Source: Actinomycetota bacterium (GTDB taxonomy: Bacteria; Actinomycetota; Actinomycetes; Nanopelagicales; Nanopelagicaceae). Taken from it: a DNA stretch of 5,844 nt. The notes under the pieces were generated by a model. The model was given only the letters and a program-made list of their open reading frames with translations. It was not told the origin of the DNA and did not search any database. The position numbers were made by a program, and so were the translations under genes. This document shows, in pieces, positions 1 to 5,050 of the stretch. Location: the NCBI GenBank assembly GCA_947452525.1, contig CANGCW010000064.1:1-5844 (forward strand), given 5' to 3'. Position 1 is the first letter of the stretch. Every line of letters begins with the position of its first letter.

Positions 1-1343
1 AGCGGACTGACCAGGTGAGTACGACCGCCTTTACCTTGGCGACCTTCAAAGTTTCTATTGGATGTTGATGCTGAACGCTCGCCCACTGCGAGTTGATCAG
101 GGTTCATTCCTAGACACATAGAACAGCCTGCGTTACGCCACTCTGCACCTGCATCGATGAATACCTTATCGAGGCCTTCACTCTCTGCCTGCAAGCGGAC
201 CTTTGCAGAACCAGGCACGACAAGAAGGCGTAGTGAAGAGCTAATCTTCTTACCCTTCAAGATATCCGCTGCTGCGCGTAGATCTTCGATGCGACCGTTG
301 GTGCATGAACCAAGGAATACGGTGTCGACTTTGATCTCTTTAAGAGGTGTGCCAGCTGTGAGCCCCATGTAGGTGAGTGCGCGCTCTGCAGCACCGCGCT
401 CTTCTGGGTCAGAGATATCTCCAGGGTTAGGGACAGATGCGTTGAGTGGCAGGCCCTGTCCTGGGTTAGTTCCCCATGTTACAAATGGCTCCAACTCATC
501 AGCGTTGATATCAATCTCAACATCGAACTTTGCATCAGCATCTGTTGTGAGGCCACGCCAGTACTCGATTGCAGCATCCCAATCAGCGCCCTGCGGTGCA
601 TGTGGCTTATCTTTAATGTAAGCAAATGTCTTCTCATCTGGAGCAATGAGACCAGCGCGCGCACCTGCCTCAATGGACATGTTGCAGATCGTCATGCGAC
701 CTTCCATGGAGAGCGGCGTGATTGCACTTCCACGGTATTCAAGGACGTAGCCCTGTCCCCCGCCGGTGCCAATCTTCGCGATGATTGCAAGGATGATGTC
801 CTTACTTGTGACGCCCTCTTTCAACGTTCCATTGACGTTGATTGCCATGGTCTTGAAAGGCTTCAAAGGAAGTGTCTGTGTAGCAAGAACGTGCTCCACC
901 TCTGATGTGCCGATTCCAAAAGCGAGTGCACCGAATGCGCCGTGTGTTGATGTATGTGAGTCGCCGCAGACGATCGTCATGCCCGGTTGCGTGAGTCCAA
1001 GCTGCGGTCCTACGACGTGAACGATTCCCTGCTCCGCATCACCAAGTGAGTGGATACGTACACCGAACTCCGCACAGTTCTTACGGAGGGTATCTACCTG
1101 TAACTTTGAAACAGGGTCAGCGATTGGCTGATCAATATTTGTCGTTGGGACGTTGTGGTCCTCTGTCGCGATGGTGAGGTCCGGGCGGCGCACTGGGCGT
1201 CCAGCTAACCGGAGACCATCAAATGCCTGCGGGCTCGTAACTTCATGAATGAGGTGAAGGTCGATGTATAGAAGGTCCGGCTCACCCTGCGCACTAGCGA
1301 CAACGTGATCGGCCCAAATCTTCTCGGCTAACGTCTTTCCCAT
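1..1343 (-). CDS. leuC: 3-isopropylmalate dehydratase large subunit, partial (C-terminus beyond left edge)
   Basis: LeuC pairs with LeuD to isomerise 2-isopropylmalate to 3-isopropylmalate in cytoplasmic leucine biosynthesis, using a [4Fe-4S] cluster of the aconitase type. The frame is open from an ATG at 1343 to the left edge (447 full codons). The three cluster ligands are visible: Cys347 in FLGSCTNGR and Cys407 and Cys410 in GCSMCLGMN, the same numbers I recall for E. coli LeuC. Other family signatures are GDSHTSTHG at about residues 127-135, GTSEVEH just after it, and SNRNFEGRQG near the edge. The usual length is about 465-470 residues, so roughly 20 are missing off the window; nothing looks broken. 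The start is supported by the typical N-terminus MGKTLAEKIW and by a purine-rich SD stretch (AGAGGG, 1347-1352). leuD is expected just beyond position 1 (inference). The divergent ndgR-type regulator is the probable controller. Confidence 0.97.
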   Translation of the reverse strand, partial: MGKTLAEKIWADHVVASAQGEPDLLYIDLHLIHEVTSPQAFDGLRLAGRPVRRPDLTIATEDHNVPTTNIDQPIADPVSKLQVDTLRKNCAEFGVRIHSLGDAEQGIVHVVGPQLGLTQPGMTIVCGDSHTSTHGAFGALAFGIGTSEVEHVLATQTLPLKPFKTMAINVNGTLKEGVTSKDIILAIIAKIGTGGGQGYVLEYRGSAITPLSMEGRMTICNMSIEAGARAGLIAPDEKTFAYIKDKPHAPQGADWDAAIEYWRGLTTDADAKFDVEIDINADELEPFVTWGTNPGQGLPLNASVPNPGDISDPEERGAAERALTYMGLTAGTPLKEIKVDTVFLGSCTNGRIEDLRAAADILKGKKISSSLRLLVVPGSAKVRLQAESEGLDKVFIDAGAEWRNAGCSMCLGMNPDQLAVGERSASTSNRNFEGRQGKGGRTHLVSP

Positions 1344-1447
1344 AAGCCCTCTTTCCCTCGTTCTGCTAATACCTAATTCCACCAGCAGTGCTACCTATTC
1401 CATAATTTGCGTATCAAACTTTGAGATGGCAGTATTACATTGTGGAT
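1344..1447. promoter_or_regulatory. Divergent leuC / ndgR intergenic promoter-operator region
   Basis: This 104-bp gap separates the divergent leuC and regulator starts, so it must hold both promoters and probably the regulator's operator. On the leuC side a double purine-rich SD (AGAGGG at 1347-1352, GAGGGA at 1354-1359, minus strand) is clear. A TTGATA hexamer (minus, 1412-1417) resembles a -35 box, but no well-spaced -10 follows it. For the regulator, TATTAC at 1433-1438 could be a -10; it would place the transcript start within a few bases of the ATG. A small dyad, TTTG-N5-CAAA at 1406-1418, lies near the middle and is a weak operator candidate. IclR proteins of this type are known to bind near leuC in Corynebacterium and Streptomyces. 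The region's role is well supported by position; the individual boxes are guesses. Confidence 0.55.
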
Positions 1448-2164
1448 ATGAAAAAGAATAGCGGAGTTGGCGTACTAGATAAAGCCGTCAGAATCTTGGC
1501 GACGCTGGAATCTGGACCGCACTCCCTCTCCGAGTTAGTAGCGGCAACCGGCATCGCACGCCCGACCGCCCACCGTCTCGCCGTCGCTCTAGAATTCCAC
1601 CGACTCGTCTCTCGCGACCTTATGGGCCGCTTTGTTCTTGGCCCACGTTCTGCTGAACTCTCTGCGTCAGCTGGCGAGGACCGCCTCCTCGCTGTCGCTG
1701 GACCTGCTCTCGCAACTCTTCGTGATGTCACAGGTGAAAGCGCACAGCTCTACCGTCGCCAAGGCGATCAACGCATTTGTGTTGCTAGCGCAGAGCGCGC
1801 AAGTGGCCTACGCGATTCAGTTCCCGTCGGAACAACACTTTCAATGCAAGCAGGATCTGCTGCTCAAATCCTTCTCTCCTGGGAAGATCCAGATAAGTTG
1901 CATCGCGGATTAGTGAATGCGAAATTTAATGCGGCAAGCCTTAGCGCTGTGCGTCGTCGTGGTTGGGCTCAATCAGTGGGTGAACGTGAAGTTGGCGTCG
2001 CATCAGTCTCCGCGCCAGTCCGCGGACCGAACAACAAAGTTATTGCGGCAGTAAGCATCTCCGGCCCTATCGAACGCCTTGGCCGCCAACCAGGCCGTAT
2101 GCATGCAGCTCAAGTTGTTGCTACCGCTGCCCGCCTCACGGAATACCTCGCCCAGGGAAAGTAA
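1448..2164 (+). CDS. ndgR: IclR-family transcriptional regulator, NdgR/LtbR type
   Basis: This cytoplasmic DNA-binding regulator of 238 residues is the probable controller of the divergent leuC(D) operon. NdgR (Streptomyces) and LtbR (Corynebacterium) are known to act on leucine and other amino-acid genes from this same position. A winged helix-turn-helix covers residues 8-63, with the probable recognition helix in IARPTAHRLAVAL (36-48). The IclR effector domain follows from about residue 75 to the end. Blocks that match NdgR as I remember it include GVGVLDKA, TGESAQLYRRQGD, VPVGTT, AGSAAQIL, RRRGWAQSVGERE and GVASVSAPVRGP. I chose the ATG at 1448 because the NdgR-like sequence begins right there (MKKNSGVGVLDKA). 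In-frame TTG 1421 and GTG 1442 would add unrelated residues. No good SD precedes 1448, so translation may be leaderless. The stop lies 4 bp from the stop of the convergent small gene, with no terminator between them. Confidence 0.93.
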   Translation: MKKNSGVGVLDKAVRILATLESGPHSLSELVAATGIARPTAHRLAVALEFHRLVSRDLMGRFVLGPRSAELSASAGEDRLLAVAGPALATLRDVTGESAQLYRRQGDQRICVASAERASGLRDSVPVGTTLSMQAGSAAQILLSWEDPDKLHRGLVNAKFNAASLSAVRRRGWAQSVGEREVGVASVSAPVRGPNNKVIAAVSISGPIERLGRQPGRMHAAQVVATAARLTEYLAQGK

Positions 2165-2168
2165 ACCC

Positions 2169-2399
2169 CTAGTTATTAAACCCAGTGAAGAAGGGCGAGA
2201 AGAAATCGCTCTCCCACCACCCACGGTGCATCACGATATTTAAGGTTACATCAATAATCGCGATCGCCCCCAATAGCCACAGCCCCAGGTTCGCCTGCCG
2301 CTTAATTCGCAAGAGTTCGCTCTTGCATCCACGCGGGAACATCGTTTCAACCGTCAATCTTTGTGCAGCCAATAACAAGAAAAGGATTAAGAAGAACAC
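2169..2399 (-). CDS. Small two-helix membrane protein, unrecognised
   Basis: I do not recognise this 76-residue protein. It opens with an unbroken hydrophobic run (MFFLILFLLLAA, residues 1-12), then a basic central segment (R23, K26, R31, K33, R34), a second hydrophobic segment at about 37-57 (LGLWLLGAIAIIDVTLNIVM) and an aromatic-rich tail (WWESDFFSPFF). By the positive-inside rule this suggests a helical hairpin with a cytoplasmic loop. It is probably real: the GTG start has a strong SD, AAAGGAG at 2404-2410, four bases upstream, and an in-frame TAA at 2409-2411 fixes this as the first usable start. The opposite-strand frame over the same bases has no SD and an uneven, basic composition. 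It sits tail-to-tail with ndgR and downstream of the tRNA-Glu terminator, so it needs its own promoter or read-through. The function is unknown and I propose none. Confidence 0.6.
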   Translation of the reverse strand: MFFLILFLLLAAQRLTVETMFPRGCKSELLRIKRQANLGLWLLGAIAIIDVTLNIVMHRGWWESDFFSPFFTGFNN

Positions 2400-2403
2400 A
2401 TCA

Positions 2404-2410
2404 CTCCTTT
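2404..2410 (-). promoter_or_regulatory. Ribosome binding site of the small membrane protein
   Basis: AAAGGAG on the minus strand lies four bases before the GTG at 2399. It is the clearest Shine-Dalgarno in the window. It decides the start of the small gene, because an in-frame TAA overlaps it. An ATG one frame over (2401) gives only a four-residue peptide, so the GTG is the likelier start. Confidence 0.6.
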
Positions 2411-2520
2411 AAATGTGCCCGAGGACTGTAACCGCGCCGAGGCTGTAGGTAGATAGCAATAATACGGCAGGAGTCGAAATGGGAGCTGCGTAAATGAAGA
2501 TTGGCTTTCAATTCGCTTCA
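2411..2520. other. Short intergenic stretch between the terminator and the small membrane gene
   Basis: No gene is supported here. On the minus strand, TATTAT (2459-2464) could be a -10 box for the small membrane gene and would give a leader of about 50 bases, but no convincing -35 lies 17 bases upstream. An imperfect minus-strand hairpin lies at 2495-2520: two paired segments (5 bp and 4 bp), a 3-base bulge and a 5-base loop. It follows the main terminator and lacks a clear U-run. It may be a backup terminator or chance. Confidence 0.25.
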
Positions 2521-2554
2521 ATAAAAAATCCCCCCGACTAAAAGTCAGGGGGAT
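2521..2554 (-). terminator. Rho-independent terminator after tRNA-Glu
   Basis: On the minus strand an 11-bp stem (arms 2544-2554 and 2528-2538, one G-U pair) closes a 5-base loop (2539-2543). The stem carries a run of five to six G-C pairs. It is followed by a run of six T starting at the stem base (2528-2523). It begins five bases past the 3' end of tRNA-Glu, so it ends the tRNA transcript and possibly the whole corC-FAH-gltX-tRNA unit. The plus strand has no T-run after the stem, so it acts in one direction only. Confidence 0.93.
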
Positions 2555-2558
2555 CTTG

Positions 2559-2631
2559 TAGCCCCGAAGGGATTCGAACCCTCGTAGCTGGCTTGAGAAG
2601 CCAGAGTCCTAGGCCGCTAGACGACGGGGCC
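2559..2631 (-). tRNA. tRNA-Glu, anticodon CUC (reads GAG)
   Basis: A full 73-base cloverleaf can be folded by eye. The acceptor stem is GGCCCCG with CGGGGCT (first pair G-U), the D stem GTCT/GGAC with a 9-base loop, the anticodon stem CTGGC/GCCAG with loop TTCTCAA, a 4-base variable loop, and the T stem GAGGG/CCCTT with loop TTCGAAT. The discriminator is A73. The anticodon CUC gives glutamate. The 3' CCA is not encoded, since the bases after A73 read CAA, so it must be added by the CCA-adding enzyme. A strong terminator follows within five bases. Its D-arm sequence is repeated in the leader just upstream of its 5' end (separate entry). Confidence 0.96.
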
Positions 2632-2641
2632 CTAGGCCGCT
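2608..2641 (-). repeat. 11-bp direct repeat linking the tRNA-Glu D-arm and its leader
   Basis: CCTAGGCCGCT (plus-strand reading) occurs at 2608-2618, inside the D-arm of tRNA-Glu, and again at 2631-2641. The second copy overlaps the first base of the acceptor stem and runs into the 5' leader. The copies are 23 bp apart. The repeat is exact. It may be a small local duplication or chance. The second copy also supplies most of the outer arm of the spacer hairpin. Confidence 0.6.
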
Positions 2642-2671
2642 TCCAGAGCCCGTTACGGGCCACATAAGCGG
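2637..2671 (-). other. Symmetric hairpin in the tRNA-Gln / tRNA-Glu spacer
   Basis: The 53-base spacer between the two tRNAs contains nested inverted repeats. The outer arms are CCGCTT (2637-2642) and AAGCGG (2666-2671). The inner arms are GCCCG (2648-2652) and CGGGC (2656-2660) around a 3-base loop. The unpaired stretches on both sides are exactly five bases. No T-run follows, so it is not a standard terminator. It could be a processing element for RNases acting on the tRNA precursor, or chance. The pairing is directly visible; the role is inferred. Confidence 0.45.
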
Positions 2672-2684
2672 TAAATCAATGTTG

Positions 2685-2759
2685 TGGCTGGGGTACCAGG
2701 ACTCGAACCTAGACTAACTGAACCAGAATCAGTTGGGCTGCCAATTACCCCATACCCCA
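2685..2759 (-). tRNA. tRNA-Gln, anticodon CUG (reads CAG), CCA encoded
   Basis: The cloverleaf has 72 bases plus an encoded CCA (2685-2687). The acceptor stem is TGGGGTA with TACCCCA, the D stem GGGT/GCCC, the anticodon stem ACTGA/TCAGT with loop TTCTGGT, a 4-base variable loop, and the T stem CTAGG/CCTGG with loop TTCGAGT. The discriminator is G73. The anticodon CUG gives glutamine. The first pair, U1-A72, is the identity element known for recognition by the amidotransferase GatCAB. That fits the usual actinobacterial route, in which GluRS first loads Glu on this tRNA and GatCAB converts it to Gln. The gene starts 37 bp after the gltX stop, with no terminator between, so co-transcription with its synthetase is likely. 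Confidence 0.96.
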
Positions 2760-2796
2760 CTACAACAATGGGAGAGGATACCCTGCCTTTGAACGG

Positions 2797-4254
2797 TTAG
2801 CGAACCGAGGCAATCCGCTCGAGCGACTTCTCCTTGCCCAAGAGCTCCATGGATTCAAAGAGTGGCGGACTGATATGGCTTCCTGTGACAGCGATACGGA
2901 CCGCTCCGAAGGCGATTCGTGGCTTAAGGCCCAACTCCTCGATGAGGGCGGCGCGGAGCACCTCCTCAATCTTTGCATGGCTCCACTCGCCTAGGTCCGC
3001 GAGGCGATCATGAGCGAGACCCAGAATCTTCTTGGAATCGTCGTCGGAGATCTTTGCAAGTGACTCTGCCTCGACGGCGAAATCTTTCACGAAGAGGAAG
3101 TTGAGGAGCGCTGGAATCTCTGAAAGTTTGGTGATGCGCTCTTGAATGATTGGAAGTGCAGCCTTGGTAAGCGCAACATCACCCTCGCCGCCTGAATGCA
3201 CTCCACCGTTAACGAGGAATGGAAGAGACCAGGTGAAGAACTCCTCTGGCGTTAATGCACGGATCTTGTCGCCGTTGATCGCTTCGAGTTTCTTCATATC
3301 AAAACGGGCAGGACTTGAGTGAACACGCTCAACAGTGAAGAGTTCGGCGAGTTCCTTCATGGTCACATTCTCGCGGTCCTCCCCTGGTGACCAACCAAGG
3401 AGTGCGAGGTAATTGCATATCGCTTCTGGGAGATAGCCAGCTTCGCGATACCAAGAGATCGATGTCTCGCCATTTCGCTTTGAGAGCTTCGCATTGTCTT
3501 GACCCATAACGAATGGAAGATGAGCGAAGAGTGGGTACTCATCATCCTTCACTCCCATCGCCTGGTAGACGCGAATCTGACGCGGTGTTGATGAGAGGAG
3601 ATCTTCGCCGCGGAGTACATGCGTTACCTGCATCAAGACATCATCGACAGCAACAGCAAGCGTGTAAAGAGGTGAACCATCTGCGCGAACGAGAACGAAG
3701 TCAGGTACGAAGTTGTGATCGAACTTCACTTCACCGCGGATGAGGTCGGTAAAGATTGTCTCGCCATCTGGCATACGCATGCGGACAACTGGCTTGCGAC
3801 CATCAGCAACATACCCCGTAACTTGCTCAGGAGTAAGTGAACGACAGTGGCCGTTATAACCAGGTGCAACATTTGCTTTGCGCTGTGCTTCACGCACTGC
3901 TTCTAACTCTTCAGCAGAGCAGTAACAGTGATAGGCATCGCCTTGGGCAAGGAACTTTGCAGCCCATTCTGCATAAATATCGAGGCGCTGGCTCTGAAGG
4001 TAGGGACCGTTAGGACCGCCAACTTCTGGGCCCTCATCCCAATCCATGCCAAGCCACTTCAGAGTATCGATTGCCTTCTGAATATATTCATCAGTGACGC
4101 GCTCGGTATCGGTATCTTCGATACGGAAGATAAATGTGCCACCCGTGTGACGAGCGTATGCCCAGTCGAAGAGAGCCGTGCGGATATTTCCTACGTGCAA
4201 CTCACCTGTCGGCGATGGAGCAAAGCGGACGCGGACTGGTCTATTAGTTGGCAC
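2797..4254 (-). CDS. gltX: Glutamate--tRNA ligase (GluRS), probably non-discriminating
   Basis: This cytoplasmic class I synthetase of 485 residues, normal length for the family, attaches glutamate to tRNA-Glu and probably also to tRNA-Gln. The Rossmann signature PSPTGELHVGN is at 13-23, with the HIGH-type motif HVGN at 20-23. The KMSKS-type loop is KLSKR at 256-260. A zinc site of the E. coli type is present: C110-x-C112 and C137, with the 25-residue spacing known there, plus Y133. The rest is the helical anticodon-binding part. The start is a GTG at 4254, giving the usual N-terminus MPTNRPVRVRFAPSPTG. It is preceded by SD AAGGTG (4262-4267) at seven bases. It overlaps the end of the FAH gene by 11 bp, which suggests translational coupling. 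tRNA-Gln and tRNA-Glu follow directly. Charging of tRNA-Gln is inferred from family knowledge of actinobacteria, not from a residue I can point to. Confidence 0.97.
   Translation of the reverse strand: MPTNRPVRVRFAPSPTGELHVGNIRTALFDWAYARHTGGTFIFRIEDTDTERVTDEYIQKAIDTLKWLGMDWDEGPEVGGPNGPYLQSQRLDIYAEWAAKFLAQGDAYHCYCSAEELEAVREAQRKANVAPGYNGHCRSLTPEQVTGYVADGRKPVVRMRMPDGETIFTDLIRGEVKFDHNFVPDFVLVRADGSPLYTLAVAVDDVLMQVTHVLRGEDLLSSTPRQIRVYQAMGVKDDEYPLFAHLPFVMGQDNAKLSKRNGETSISWYREAGYLPEAICNYLALLGWSPGEDRENVTMKELAELFTVERVHSSPARFDMKKLEAINGDKIRALTPEEFFTWSLPFLVNGGVHSGGEGDVALTKAALPIIQERITKLSEIPALLNFLFVKDFAVEAESLAKISDDDSKKILGLAHDRLADLGEWSHAKIEEVLRAALIEELGLKPRIAFGAVRIAVTGSHISPPLFESMELLGKEKSLERIASVR
4244..4254 (-). 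other. 11-bp overlap of FAH-family gene end and gltX start
   Basis: The GTG start of gltX (4252-4254) lies upstream of the TAA stop of the preceding gene (4244-4246) in a different frame. The gltX SD therefore sits inside the FAH coding region. Ribosomes ending the first gene can probably re-initiate on gltX, so the two proteins are likely to be made together. Confidence 0.85.
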
Positions 4255-5035
4255 GAGTTGACACCTTATTCACGAGAGTTCCGATTCCTTCAATGGAGAT
4301 TTCAACCTCTGCCCCGGCTGGCATCGGACCAATTCCTGCAGGGGTTCCGGTCAAGATGACATCACCTGGAAGCAGCGTCATCACCGAAGTTACAAATTCA
4401 ATAATCTGTGGAATCTTAAAGATCATCGAGCTCAGTGGCTCAGATTGCTTCAGCTCGCCATTTACGCGAGTCTCAATCTTCTGCTCCCCAGGCTTGAACT
4501 CGGTCTCGATCCACGGTCCAAGTGGGCAGAAGGTGTCGAATCCCTTTGCGCGAATCCACTGGCCATCCTTCTTCTGCAATTCCCGGCTCGTCACATCGTT
4601 GCCGATGGTGTAACCCCAGATCACATCAGAGGCGCGCTCTGCTGGAACTTCTTTGCAGATGCGGGAGATAACAATTGCGAGCTCACCTTCGAAATCGATC
4701 GATGGCGCCATGCGTGGCCACTGAATCGTCTCGCGCGGTCCGATGACGGCGGTATTTGGCTTCAAGAAGATGATGGGTTCATCTGGAACTGCAGAGTTCA
4801 TCTCAGCGGCGTGGTCGGCGTAGTTCTTGCCCACACATACGACCTTACTCCGAGGAATAACTGGAGCGACGAGGCGTACTTCTTCCAACTTGATGGTGTT
4901 CTCGGTTGGGATGATGCCTGAGTAGAGCGGATCTCCCTTGAGAACGAGGAGGGTCCCCTGCTCATTGAGCATGCCAAAGAGTGGATCCGTGCCTAAACCG
5001 GCGCTCTCAGGAGCAACAAATCGTGCAATACGCAT
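4244..5035 (-). CDS. Fumarylacetoacetate hydrolase-fold enzyme (FAHD1-like acylpyruvase / oxaloacetate-type)
   Basis: This 263-residue soluble enzyme has the FAH fold, which uses Mg2+ or Mn2+ to cleave or isomerise C-C bonds next to 1,3-dicarbonyl or 2-oxo acids. Metal ligands are E116 and E118 in FEGEL and D147 in GNDVTSRELQ. The 31-residue spacing equals that of human FAHD1 (E71, E73, D102) as I recall it. K164 in AKGFDTF is the likely active-site lysine. NYADHAAEM has the His-x-x-Glu lid pair (H75, E78) typical of acylpyruvases. The C-terminal block LLPGDVILTGTPAGIG (221-236) is diagnostic. The small N-terminal domain (1-60) is present, so the protein looks complete. The start ATG at 5035 is 15 bp after the corC stop and has only a weak SD. 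It is followed by gltX with an 11-bp overlap. No neighbouring catabolic genes indicate the substrate; a housekeeping role on oxaloacetate or acylpyruvates is an inference. Confidence 0.9.
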   Translation of the reverse strand: MRIARFVAPESAGLGTDPLFGMLNEQGTLLVLKGDPLYSGIIPTENTIKLEEVRLVAPVIPRSKVVCVGKNYADHAAEMNSAVPDEPIIFLKPNTAVIGPRETIQWPRMAPSIDFEGELAIVISRICKEVPAERASDVIWGYTIGNDVTSRELQKKDGQWIRAKGFDTFCPLGPWIETEFKPGEQKIETRVNGELKQSEPLSSMIFKIPQIIEFVTSVMTLLPGDVILTGTPAGIGPMPAGAEVEISIEGIGTLVNKVSTRAN

Positions 5036-5050
5036 AGGGCGAGCCTACAA

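Noticed and set aside
479..1020. Several open frames on both strands inside leuC
   Set aside because: They overlap a clearly conserved leuC frame with its cluster cysteines in place, and none has a recognisable protein sequence.
1421..1447. Nine-residue upstream extension of the regulator from a TTG start
   Set aside because: The NdgR-like sequence starts at the ATG at 1448. The extra residues match nothing familiar, and no SD precedes the TTG.
2185..2412. Plus-strand 75-codon reading frame opposite the small membrane gene
   Set aside because: It starts with GTG without an SD and has a basic composition typical of an antisense shadow. The minus-strand frame has the better start signal and a coherent membrane pattern.
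2479..2541. Plus-strand mini-frames (4 and 15 codons) behind an AGGAG
   Set aside because: The peptides are tiny. The second runs into the terminator stem and is most likely chance, although the SD spacing is good.
3928..4921. Long plus-strand open frames across gltX and the FAH gene
   Set aside because: They are antisense to two well-conserved genes with intact motifs and show no family features.
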